NCBI GenBank assembly: GCA_946902875.1
Contig: OX336338.1
Location: 6,501,971-6,565,970 of the forward strand
Direction: 5' to 3'
Length of the DNA stretch: 64,000 bases
Source: Nematopogon swammerdamellus
Lineage: Eukaryota > Arthropoda > Insecta > Lepidoptera > Adelidae
Positions 52,001-58,303 of the stretch are shown in pieces; the first letter of the stretch is position 1; every line of letters starts with the position of its first letter. The notes under the pieces are model-generated. The model was not told the origin of the DNA. It did no database searches and saw nothing but the letters and a program-made list of their open reading frames with translations. Position numbers and translations under genes: made by a program.

Positions 52001-53248
52001 TAGATGGCCGTATCTTTTGATTGCGTTGATTTAGAAGCTTGTATTTTCTATACCGTAAAGAGATCGTAGCTCTTAGTATTTCGTATTAATTTCAATTTGT
52101 TATCTTGGTCCGTTCCTGAGAAAGGGGGTCCTTGACATACAAAACAATATATTTTTTTTTAATGTCAATAACTACAATTTTACAATTTTCGGATTTTTTC
52201 CTTTACTTGTGCTGTAAGACCTTGCTTTTTACCAAATTTTATGATTCTATGTTAACGGGAAATACCCTATAGGTTTTGATTTGTTTTGAGTGAGTTTGCG
52301 AGTATGAAATATGACATAGATGGCCGTATCTTTTGATTGCGTTGATTTAGAAGCTTTGGTATTCTACACCTTAAAGAGACCGTAGATCTTAGTATTTCGT
52401 ATTAATTTCAATTTGTTATCTTGATCCGTTCCTGAGAAAAAGGGACCTTGACATAGAAAACAAACAAACCATTTTTTTAATGTCACATAACTATAAATTT
52501 ACAATTTTAGATTTTTTACTTTACTTGTGCTATGAGACCTTGCTTCTTACCAAATTTCATGATTCTAGGTTAACGGGAAGTACTCTATAGGTTTTGATTT
52601 GATTTGCCGGTAGCAAAATATGTGACTTAAATGGGCGTATCTAGTGATTCCGTTGACCTAGAAGCTTGCATTTTCTACACCTCAAAGGTTTCGTAGACCT
52701 TAGTATTTGATATTAATTTCAACTTGATACGTCAACCCGTTCCTGAGAAAAAAGGTCTTGACAGACAGACAGACAGACGGACAACAAAGTGATCCTATAA
52801 GGGTTCCGTTTTTTCCTCCTTTGAGGTACGGAACCCTAAAAATAAATTTAACTTGTATATAAATAATTTATTGACATAAAATAGTAATAAAATTACAGAG
52901 ACTGAACAAATTACCGCTTATCTATTCGGCAGCACCGGTTTGTATTCGGAAAATTTAATGGTGAGAAAATCTAAAGGGTCCTTCAAGAGAGGTGTGAATA
53001 GGCACCTGCCAGGCCGGCATAGCTTTCGCAACCCCCGCGTGCGAACAAATGTATTTGGGCATCGTTAGACACCATATGGTGCGCCAAATGCCGAGATTTA
53101 AAAAACATTTTTTTTTTAATTCACTTACCAAGTCATCTTTGACTTCACTGTCCTGCTCCTTTGGCTCCTCCTTCTGCTGTGTTACCGGTGGTGCATATGA
53201 GCAATTCAAGATTGCAACCAGCACCAGTAAGCCGGCCAACAGCTTCAT
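37024..53248 (-). CDS. Nucleobindin (CALNUC/NUCB) EF-hand protein, 9 coding exons per isoform
   Basis: A Ca2+-binding protein that acts in the Golgi and secretory pathway. Exons in order are 53129-53248, 48816-48923, 47226-47333, 45607-45780, 44905-45027, one of 41309-41411 or 41145-41247, 39568-39801, 38421-38524 and 37024-37713. GT-AG junctions and phases agree; the total is 1764 nt, 587 aa. The signal peptide is [19 protein letters not shown]. Residues 41-211 are a charged coiled-coil region typical of nucleobindins ([31 protein letters not shown]). EF-hand 1 ([12 protein letters not shown]) is 246-257 and EF-hand 2 ([12 protein letters not shown]) 298-309; both have good ligand positions. 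Residues 359-587 form a Q/P/G tail with imperfect QQGQVP repeats, longer than in vertebrates. The + strand frames across this tail are translations of the repeat. Intron 1 (4.2 kb) and intron 5 (3.5 kb) are repeat-filled. Invertebrates usually have one nucleobindin, so I do not choose NUCB1 or NUCB2. Confidence 0.95.
37865..38215 (+). mobile_element. TGTATGTATG-tailed short repeat, copy 2, with inverted partial copy
   Basis: 37985-38215 carries AAGGGCGACAGGTTTGCCAC, CACCGAGTCGTGCAGCAGGT, TTTGCGAAATGTGGTGGTCG and CGATTACTCCGCTTAACTCG. It is preceded by an inverted fragment (37865-37960, with CCGACGATCGAGGTAAGCAG). It lies in nucleobindin intron 8. Confidence 0.75.
38421..38524 (-). other. Nucleobindin exon 8
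   Basis: It encodes [19 protein letters not shown] and [16 protein letters not shown], the acidic/coiled segment between the second EF-hand and the Q-rich tail. Listed separately because it is too short to stand out as an open frame. Acceptor TTCCAG and donor GTAACT. Confidence 0.9.
38600..38800. repeat. 68-bp minisatellite units in both orientations
   Basis: CCTCGGCCTCGCCCTCAGTT and TTTACCCATACGCAATTCCG (+) are followed at about 38760 by GTCGAGGCCGAAGGCCGAGC (inverted). It lies in nucleobindin intron 7. Confidence 0.75.
38958..39290 (+). mobile_element. Composite tRNA/5S-head SINE, copy 3
   Basis: CCTCGGTAGCTCAGTGGTGC starts the tRNA-like head. The 5S-like part is diverged (GACAGTACTTGGATGGGTGA), then GTGGTTTGGATTCCACA and the common body. 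The last 40 bp and A-tail are missing; it runs at ATCATGGATG into a T-run and the next repeat. Nucleobindin intron 7. Confidence 0.85.
39303..39540 (+). mobile_element. 'GGTATGGGTGGCTGAGTC' repeat plus SINE tail
   Basis: 39303-39480 is a good + strand copy (GGTATGGGTGGCTGAGTCGG, TATCACCTCCGAGAAGGTAG, GGAGAACACAGTCGAGGCTG, GTACGGTGGTACCAACCCAG). It passes at about 39490 into the last 50 bp of the SINE (TGTCAGTTTCCATAAAAAAA). The A-tail ends about 30 bp from exon 7 of nucleobindin. Confidence 0.8.
41145..41247 (-). other. Nucleobindin alternative exon 6b
   Basis: It encodes [20 protein letters not shown] then [14 protein letters not shown], plus the first base of the next codon. It is 103 nt with acceptor CGCAG and donor GTAAG, the same phases as exon 6a. 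About half the residues are identical to 6a and they align without a gap. Either exon joins exon 5 and exon 7 in frame, while including both would shift the frame (206 nt). The conserved HHP, LEVW, FNPKVFF and MH positions show purifying selection on protein sequence. It changes the helix that leads into EF-hand 1. Confidence 0.9.
41309..41411 (-). other. Nucleobindin alternative exon 6a
   Basis: It encodes [20 protein letters not shown] then [14 protein letters not shown], plus the first base of the next codon. It is 103 nt, acceptor TTCAG, donor GTGAGT. HHPGSK-QLEEVWE is the form typical of nucleobindins from other animals, so this is probably the ancestral version. The intron to exon 6b is 61 nt, very short for this gene and probably too short for the two exons to be spliced together. 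Confidence 0.93.
41655..41905 (+). mobile_element. TGTATGTATG-tailed short repeat, copy 3
   Basis: The most complete copy: AGGTTCGCCACCTCTCACCT, CCGAGTCATGCAGCAGGTGG, TTTGCGAAACGTGGTGGTCG, AGCACAACACCGATTACTCT, CCCCGATTGTCGGGATTCCG, ending (GTAT)4 at 41888-41904. Nucleobindin intron 5. Confidence 0.8.
42560..43050 (+). mobile_element. LINE ORF2 C-terminus and 3' end, copy 4
   Basis: The + strand remnant has [20 protein letters not shown] and [20 protein letters not shown], the same reverse transcriptase C-terminus as 32840-33130, then CACCTTATGGGTGGCTCGG. Upstream, 42630-42850 holds the broken preceding coding part. Nucleobindin intron 5. Confidence 0.85.
43060..43895 (+). mobile_element. 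RTE LINE 3' fragment split by a SINE
   Basis: 43080-43372 carries ATGACGCACGGAGCTGAAAC and GTGGGCTGGGGTAGACGGGC (YGAETWTLT and WAG..RRA remnants). After the inserted SINE (43373-43720) the RTE continues with GGTAGCCGGGAGTGGATGGA and TGCCTATGTCCAGCAG. The SINE therefore inserted into an existing RTE copy, giving a relative age order. Confidence 0.8.
43373..43720 (-). mobile_element. Composite tRNA/5S-head SINE, copy 4 (minus)
   Basis: On the minus strand it reads CTCGATAGCTCAGTGGTGCA, GTTAAGCAACGCAGGGCTGG, TCAGTACTTGGATGGGTGAC, CGTGGTTCGGATTCCACG, then the body and an A-tail at 43373-43381. A short stretch of the body (GGTCGAAACGG region) is deleted. Its 5S-like part (TTAAGCAACG) is the closest to 5S rRNA of all copies. 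Confidence 0.88.
44440..44510 (+). mobile_element. tRNA-like segment (weak)
   Basis: GATCCCGGGTTCAATTCCTA is a near-perfect pol III B-box and T-arm. TTGCCTAAGCGTTGGTTAAA is a poor A-box. No acceptor stem forms, so this is a tRNA-derived repeat remnant at best. Confidence 0.3.
45087..45172 (-). mobile_element. SINE tail fragment (minus)
   Basis: GGGTTGGCGTCAACTGCAAC, ATCCGTGATGTCAGCCCATA and AGTGAACTAGATGCC are the complement of the SINE 3' body, diverged. It abuts an RTE fragment. Confidence 0.65.
45173..45345 (+). mobile_element. RTE LINE extreme 3' fragment
   Basis: AGTGTGGGAAGACCACCCAC, GACATCAAGTCTGCCGGCGG, GCTGAAGGCCGGGAGGACTG and TATGTCCAGCAGTG encode the [22 protein letters not shown] tail of the RTE protein, ending with a CTGACTGACTGAC repeat. 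Confidence 0.8.
45950..46180 (-). mobile_element. LINE C-terminus and 3' end, third family
   Basis: On the minus strand AAATCGTTCTTGTGCCGCAC ... GTGTGGAACGGGCTCCC encodes KSFLCRTA and [11 protein letters not shown] with one frameshift. It is followed by CGCATCTTCAAATCGCGGGT and an A-tail at 45945-45955. A non-LTR reverse transcriptase C-terminus. Confidence 0.75.
46494..46848 (+). mobile_element. Composite tRNA/5S-head SINE, copy 5
   Basis: CTCGTAGTTCACTGGTGCGG, then GTTAAGCAACCCTGAGCGCG, GTCAGTACTTGGATGGGTGA, GTGGTTCGGATTACACG and the full body. The 3' end has a palindrome, TGTAGGTG-CATAT-CACCTACA (46814-46834), before GCCAACCGTGTCAT, and there is no A-tail. An RTE copy follows directly. 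Confidence 0.88.
46849..47175 (-). mobile_element. RTE LINE ORF2 C-terminal fragment
   Basis: On the minus strand it has AGTGGCAGTGGGCTGGGCAC, CGACAACCGATGGGGTAGAC and CATCCACTCC-class landmarks, ending ATGCCTATGTCCAGCAGTGG, ACCGATACAGGCTGATGATG and (ATG)n. It is the same subfamily as 43060-43895. The A-run at 47170 is about 50 bp from nucleobindin exon 3. Confidence 0.85.
47375..47620 (+). mobile_element. RTE-like head element with (CAA)n tail
   Basis: GGGGCCGGTACTCTAAAAGA, ATAGCCCCACTGCATCTCTC, TCGTAAAAGGCGACTAAGGG, ACCCCGGTCGACTTGTGGCT, GGTAGCTGGAGATTGCGGGG, then ACAACAACAACAACAACA at about 47603-47620. It has the head of an RTE-like LINE joined to a short 3' end, with most of the element deleted. 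Confidence 0.7.
47621..47942 (+). mobile_element. SINE body behind an RTE-like head, copy 1
   Basis: ACCGTGTGGGGCCGATACTT, AGAATAGCCCCACTGCATCT and TCGTAAAAGGCGACCAAGGG replace the tRNA/5S head. From CCCTTCTTATATTACTAGGT on it is the same body as the composite SINE, to CAGTTTCCATAAAAAAAAAA. It directly follows the previous RTE-like element. Confidence 0.88.
47965..48160 (-). mobile_element. TGTATGTATG-tailed short repeat, copy 4 (minus)
   Basis: On the minus strand it reads AAGGGCGACAGGATAGCCGC, CACCGAGTCATGCAGCAGGT, GGGTCTTCGTACCTTACTTG and GGTGGTCGGTGTTGCGCTG. A + strand 3' fragment of the same repeat lies at 48245-48360 (GATTACTCTGCTTACCCCGA). Confidence 0.75.
48955..49210 (+). mobile_element. 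RTE LINE C-terminal fragment beside nucleobindin exon 2
   Basis: TGATATGGTGCGAAACGAGA, AGTACTCGATATTGGACACC, GTGGCAGTGGGCTGGGCACG and GACGACATCAAGTATGTCGG encode broken [24 protein letters not shown] remnants. It begins about 30 bp upstream (transcript sense) of the exon 2 acceptor at 48923. Confidence 0.85.
49822..50190 (+). mobile_element. SINE body behind an RTE-like head, copy 2
   Basis: The first 63 bp is a 21-bp unit, GTACCGTGTGGGGCCGGTAC-T, repeated three times (49822, 49843, 49864; the middle copy has one change). Then GAATAGCCTCACTGCATCTC and the common SINE body, ending in an A-tail at 50179-50190. Nucleobindin intron 1. Confidence 0.88.
50207..52842. repeat. 2.6-kb element with a 316-bp tandem array
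   Basis: The termini are AAGTGCGAGTTGGGCTCACG ... CGAGGGTTCCGTAT on the left and AAGGGTTCCGTTTTTTCCTC then GGTACGGAACCCTAAAAA on the right. Between them a unit with TTCGGATTTTTTCCTTTACT starts at 50441, 50759, 51075, 51391, 51707, 51875, 52191 and about 52509. Spacings are 318, 316, 316, 316, 168, 316 and 318. The inner units are almost identical to each other, and the outer ones are clearly diverged. The 168-bp unit has lost its second half. No ORF. It lies in nucleobindin intron 1. Confidence 0.92.
52965..53105 (+). mobile_element. LINE 3' end, copy 5
   Basis: AAAGGGTCCTTCAAGAGAGG, GTGAATAGGCACCTGCCAGG, CCGGCATAGCTTTCGCAACC and GGGCATCGTTAGACACCATA match the 3' end of 42560-43050. It abuts nucleobindin exon 1: the donor at 53128 lies about 20 bp from its A-rich end. 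Confidence 0.75.
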
Positions 53249-53534
53249 GTTGAACTGAATTATGTCAAATTAAAATCATTATTAAACAAACTATACTGCA
53301 TAACAAACATGTTTGTATTATGTGTTACGTTGTATTGACATTGCTGCCGTGTTTGATCATCTGCTGCGCAAACCAGCTATTAAAGTGCGTTGGACTTCAT
53401 TGTCGGGCGCTGAAAAATTTCCACAGCCAGTGAACCACGCATAATGTCCAAATTCCATAGCGTTCAGTCATTCGGAACGGTTCTTGCGACGTATCCTCTA
53501 AGCGCAGCTGCAATATTATTTAACTGTTTGCATA

Positions 53535-53700
53535 CATACATACATAGCGTCGCGCCTGTTTCCCGGTGGGGTAGGCAGAGACAACGGTTCTCCACATGCC
53601 ACAATCCTGACACACATCTGCAGCCTCTTCCACTCTCATTCATTATGTTCTTCATGCATGCTCGTCGGTTACGGGTACTACGCACTTGACCCTTTTTGAG
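53535..53700 (+). mobile_element. Short dispersed repeat 'CATAGCGTC...GGTTACGGGTA', copy 2
   Basis: ATACATACATAGCGTCGCGC, GTTTCCCGGTGGGGTAGGCA, CACACATCTGCAGCCTCTTC and TGTTCTTCATGCATGCTCG match 29965-30142. Confidence 0.7.
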
Positions 53701-53837
53701 CACATGCCCGATCTGGTTCAGGTACGTGCCTCAAGGGCAGTACAGTAATATCCCGTTTTTCTTACGAGGGATGCATTCCCGGGAAAATCACGTCAGGCGA
53801 ATTTTGCGCATATCGGGGTTTAAAAAATATTTGCATA

Positions 53838-54060
53838 CCGGTATGGGTGGCTGAGTCACAGGGGCCAAAGCACATGCGCCGACGAGCCAATATCACCTCC
53901 GAGAAGGTAGGTGCCATACCGGAGACTTCCTTTTGGTTGGCCGGCTATACTAGACTAGAGAACACAGCCGAGGCTGCTATGAGGCCATCTTACATCCATT
54001 ATGGTGGTACCATCCCAGTCGGCTACAATTTGAGCCTAGCACCCAGCTGGAGCTGTCGAG
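53838..54060 (+). mobile_element. 'GGTATGGGTGGCTGAGTC' repeat family copy
   Basis: CCGGTATGGGTGGCTGAGTC, AGGGGCCAAAGCACATGCGC, TATCACCTCCGAGAAGGTAG, GAGAACACAGCCGAGGCTGC and CGGCTACAATTTGAGCCTAG. The longest + strand copy in the window. Confidence 0.8.
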
Positions 54061-54640
54061 CAGCCAGCCAGTCGAGTTTTCGCCTGCTGCGACGCCGGAC
54101 TTGCGCGTTGCAGTTAAACCACATATATTAAATATAAGAAGCGCTACCGCCAGACATAGTTCCAGGCCACTTAATACAACACCCCTCTACGCTTCGCCCA
54201 TATTTCTCGCCGCGAGTGAACATGTGCTACGGCCAACCAATTCTCGCAGGTTTTTTGGCGCAAGGCAAGGTAGCAACATTTGGCGCCGGAGCAATGGAAG
54301 TAGAACATTTTGTTGGTTGATCGCATGAGATTCGGCAAACCGGCACATGTACGGGTGTGATACAAAAACTACAGCGGCGTGAAGTTGATACAAAGCTGTT
54401 AGATTACTAGGACAGTTTACATGTCATTTAAGAATATTATGTGCAAGTACATACCTAATAGTGTTAATTAAAGATATGCGGTGAAAGTTTTGTTACTTTT
54501 TAAAAGGTCAAACTTTTAACCGGTTCCCTTGCGTTGGGCCCGCGCGGACCCCGATCCAAAATTGACGGTCGCCTTCGTCGGGCCCGCTGATTCTGACGTC
54601 TTGTAAGTTTTTTTTACTGAAGGTTCCTAGTTTTTCTCTT

Positions 54641-54847
54641 ATACACGGTGTTGCAGTTGCCCCCGTAATATTTTTAACTGACATAAGGGGGTTATTCTAT
54701 ATGTGAAACTAAACAACTTCTGTGAAGAAAAAAAATTGCCTGCCTCTATCTTCAAATAAAAAAGTCGTAGAACAAAAGTTGTTCTATTTCACGTACAGAA
54801 TCACCCCCCTTTCGGGTTTACCGGTTGGGGTTGCAACACCGTGTATA
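54641..54847. mobile_element. Foldback MITE, TACACGGTGTTGCA termini
   Basis: The ends are ATACACGGTGTTGCAGTTGC and GGGTTGCAACACCGTGTATA. Inner arms (TAAGGGGGTTATTC and GAATCACCCCCCTTTC; AAACAACTTCTGTG and AAGTTGTTCT) pair too. It resembles the MITE at 14007-14272 in its inner arms. Confidence 0.8.
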
Positions 54848-55734
54848 TTTGTGGATTGGATTCAAGCCCCACGTACGTACCTTTGGTAGCTTCTTACTGG
54901 CAACGTTCTTCGCCTAAACATCTATATATGATTTGCATAAGGTAATTCGGCAATTTTAGGTTAGAAAAAATCGTAAAAAAATGTCAGCATGTTTTCTTTT
55001 TCCTGGAGTTCCGTCTATGCTTCTAAATAAGTGAATCGTCACTAGTTCTATATCGTTTTATTGAGAATTTCATTGACTTTCAAGTGCCAATAGAGGTTTA
55101 TGTTCTGACTTCATTATTTTACGAAATGTTTGGGTTTATTGCATGCGCTTTACATGCGCGCGGGCGCGACATTTTTCGCGCGGCGCATGAAACAGTAGTC
55201 CCAACCTTGTATTAATTTAGCTGGAAGTCAAGGAGTAAACAACCCGGTTTGAAATTATTGGAAAGTGGCTTTTGCCAGCCACATAAATACCAAATGCATT
55301 TACCGACTCAAAGCGTATCGACTCACATGTCACGCCAACATTGTTTGCGAACGATTTGCGTCAATATGTTTACAAAATGACCGCTTCTTTAGTTCCCTTT
55401 TTCCGTACGACGATAATATAGGTACTACCCTCTAACAAGGATAATTTTTTTTAAATTATTTATTATAAATTTTATTGTAATAATTATCATTTTACCTTGA
55501 CGAATAATAGTAGTAAACAAAATGTCAAGTGCGCCCACTCACCAACGATCCAAAACTGCACTTTGTACGGAGAATTTGAAGTAAGAATTCTATGCTTGCA
55601 CTTTTTTGGATCACTATCGGCAAACGTATGTGATGATTACCTATCCTCTTCGAAAGCAATGATGTGGTTCTCCTCTGGTTGGTGGGCAACAGCTCAACCT
55701 CACTCGCCCCACCCGCGAAAGGAAAACATTTGCT

Positions 55735-57278
55735 CAGTGTTGCCAACTCAAATTTTTAAATTCTCCTAGATTGACTTCGAAAATCTCCTAAAAATCTCCG
55801 AGAAAATTTTCATCCTACTAAAAAATTCTCCTGTTATTCAAATTATAAAAAAATCACCACATTTTTAGTGTTCCTTATCCGTACGGGACCATATTACTAA
55901 GCCTAGGCCATCTGTCCGTCCGTCTGTCTGTCTTACCTGTAAAGGGCTGTATCTTTTGCACCCTGAAAACCGGTCAAGTGCGAGTCGAACTCACGCACCG
56001 AGGGTTCTCTGTCAGTCAGGCGGCGTGTAAGCGTCGACTGCTGGACATACGCCTTCAATTTTCCTCCAGTCTCTCGGCCTTCAGCGGTACGGACCACTGT
56101 TTCCGCCGACATACTGCATGTCGGCTTCCCACCTGACAGGTGGTCTTCCCACACTCCGTTTTCCTGTCCACGGCCACCTTTGTAGTACATGGTTACTCCA
56201 ACGGTCGTCGTCCCTTCGGCTAACGTGCCCAGCCCACTGCCATTTTAGCTTATCCACCTAGTTTCCAATATTGATTACTTTGGTGCGTCGGAGGATTGCC
56301 TCATTCATTCATTCATTACGCACAATTTTCGCGTAGCTATTCCCAGCCCAGCCTGCGCTAGTTCCATCGCTCGCTGGGCAACTTTGAAAAACAAGCATAG
56401 TCAGAATATTTGACCGAGATATACAACCTACTCTTCCTTTAACCTGTTCGATCACTTCTCCGCCAATAACGATTTGTCCTCCCGTCATAACCACGATTGC
56501 CATTCTAACCACCACGTAATTCGTCTGGTTTTCATTATTTGTTTTTTTTTAGTTTTTAACCACATAAAGTTTGACAATTGTACGTATTTACCGTTTTTAT
56601 GTTAGAGCAAAAACAAACAAGCAATTTTTTTAAATCACGTTTCTTGTATGGGGAAGCCCTTAATTTTTATTAATTTTTTCTTAATATTTGACAGGATGTC
56701 CGCCAATAATAAATAACACACAACCTGGGAAAATCACAACCAGTTACCTATTACGGTACAAAAGATACAGCCCTTAAAGTAGTGTGGACTAACGGACAGA
56801 CAGTCGACGTAGGCCTAGTAATACTACTGATCATTGCAAAGAATACAAGTAAATAACATTGATTGATAACAAAGTGTTCGTTCGGTTTGGCCCGCCCGGT
56901 AGTCGGCTGGTTGGTCGATCGATGCACGCACACGTTCACAGAGTGTATCATTTCATTATTTATCCTATCCAAAGAACAAGAAGGCGAATCTTGCTCTTAT
57001 CAAAAGACAAATCCTATCGTATATTATGTGACTTGAGAAGTTGGTTGGTTGATTCACAGACAGTTCGTGTCACCGTACATACCGACATATTTGTTTGTTA
57101 CTAGTAAATATATGTTGTTATTTTAATCCCAAGTTTCTCACTCCTAAATCTTCTCCTGTAGTGATTTTCTTTCTCCTAAATTTTCTCCTACTCTCCTGAC
57201 CTCACAGGCAAAAACTTCTCCTAACACCACTGAAATTCTCCTGAATCTAGGAGAAAATCTCCTAACATGGCAACACTG
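55735..57278. mobile_element. hAT-like composite element with nested insertions
   Basis: The left end CAGTGTTGCCAACTC ... TTCTCCTAGATT and the right end GAATCTAGGAGAAAATCTCC ... GGCAACACTG are inverted repeats. The subterminal regions are packed with CTCCTAA motifs. Inside, a second inverted pair (about 55870-55960 and 56750-56840; TCTTTTGCACCC against GGTACAAAAGATACAGCCC) surrounds an RTE fragment (56010-56395). No clear 8-bp target duplication is visible. Confidence 0.7.
56010..56395 (-). mobile_element. RTE LINE C-terminal fragment, nested
   Basis: On the minus strand it carries AAGTTGCCCAGCGAGCGATG, AATGGCAGTGGGCTGGGCAC, CCGAAGGGACGACGACCGTT, GAAAACGGAGTGTGGGAAGA and GTATGTCCAGCAGTCGAC. 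It is the same family as 12012-12504, with several frameshifts and a small ATTCATTC duplication near 56305. Confidence 0.85.
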
Positions 57279-57419
57279 TGCTTGATTGACGGATGGAAGA
57301 TGACGTGTACCTACAAACGTAATTTGTATTTTAACATCCCGGAATTTACGTAGCTATCTAATCGAAATATTTCACTACCGCGAATCGCAATGCTGAAACA
57401 TTAAAAAAAGAACTGACTA

Positions 57420-57614
57420 GGAGAAATCTCCGTACGGGGTAAGTCTGCCTGGTGTAAACTGTTTTTTTTTCTGTAATAAAATGATTTGAAGCAAATAGCA
57501 CAGTCGAAAAAACAACGATTTAAAGAAACACTTTTATTTGCTTCAAAAACATTTTAATACGGAAAAATAAACAGTTTACACTAGGCAGACCTTACCCCGT
57601 ACTGAGATTTCTCC
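57420..57614. mobile_element. 195-bp MITE with about 50-bp terminal inverted repeats
   Basis: GAGAAATCTCCGTACGGGGT ... TCTGCCTGGTGTAAACTGTT on the left pairs with AACAGTTTACACTAGGCAGA ... ACCCCGTACTGAGATTTCTC on the right. The interior (GAAGCAAATAGC, TTATTTGCTTC) also pairs. No coding content. Confidence 0.88.
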
Positions 57615-57685
57615 AAGCACGATGCTCTAAAGCACGATCCCTACATCGTGCTCTAAAGTCAGTCTTTCTTTGGGTGGTTCAGTAA

Positions 57686-58224
57686 AGCGCCTTACAGACA
57701 CACCTGCCGCAGGGGCAATCTCGGGATTGCCTCCTTGATTGACTCCTTGATTGTGATGTGTATAGGCAAGCAGGGGCAATTTTCTAGATTCGCCCTGCGG
57801 CAGGGCGGCAGGGGCGCGTGACCTTCGTAGAACCCTAGATCGGCCCTGCCGCCCTGCCGCCCTGCCGCGTGTGTAGCGCGATTGGGACAATTTCTCAATC
57901 ACGAACTAACGTTGGCGACTGCCGCGCGGAGTGCATGTGTGTCGCTCACAATGGATTCTAATACTAATGAGCGTGAAGTTTGGACGCGGGTGATAGAAGT
58001 GTATAAAAACCGCCCCCCCCCCCCCCCCCCCCACATGTGGGACAAAAAAAAAACAAACATTATTTTAACCGTAATATGAGACACCAAGCGTTTGCATTAA
58101 TGTTTGAAATATTTCGCGAACTCGAACAAGACATCAATATTTCAAATAAAAAAAAAACTCCTAAATTGCCCCGACCACCGTGCGCCTAAAATTGCCCCTG
58201 CGGCAGGTATATCTGTAAGGCGCT
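57686..58224 (+). mobile_element. PIF/Harbinger-like element with TAA target duplication
   Basis: The terminal inverted repeats are AGCGCCTTACAGACACACCT then GCCGCAGGGGCAAT on the left, and ATTGCCCCTGCGGC then AGGTATATCTGTAAGGCGCT on the right. Both ends are flanked by TAA (57683-57685 and 58225-58227), the 3-bp duplication typical of PIF/Harbinger. The inside carries GCCGCCCT direct repeats and the start of an open frame at 57951 (next entry). No transposase remains. Confidence 0.82.
57951..58160 (+). pseudogene. MADF-like (Harbinger accessory protein) remnant
   Basis: The frame begins MDSNTNEREVWTRVIEVYKN, the W-xx-hydrophobic start typical of MADF DNA-binding domains. It is broken by a 20-nt C run at 58013-58032. 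After a frame change NMRHQAFALMFEIFRELEQD resembles the following helix. A short MADF/Myb-like second ORF is characteristic of PIF/Harbinger elements, which fits the surrounding repeats and TAA duplication. The MADF assignment is by pattern only. Confidence 0.5.
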
Positions 58225-58303
58225 TAATCTGTGGATGCTATCAAGAAATTTCGGCTAGCGCCGCTCGGAACAAAAAAAACTCTATGGAGTTTATTTAAGG
58301 TCT

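Larger units (their letters stand above)
53249..55734. other. Region upstream of nucleobindin
   Basis: 53249-53530 probably holds the nucleobindin 5' UTR and promoter. On the minus strand ATAATTCAGTTCAACATG could be an initiator or a splice acceptor just before the start codon. Beyond it lie dispersed repeats (53535-53700, 53838-54060, 54641-54847), and 54850-55734 has no feature I can name. Confidence 0.5.
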
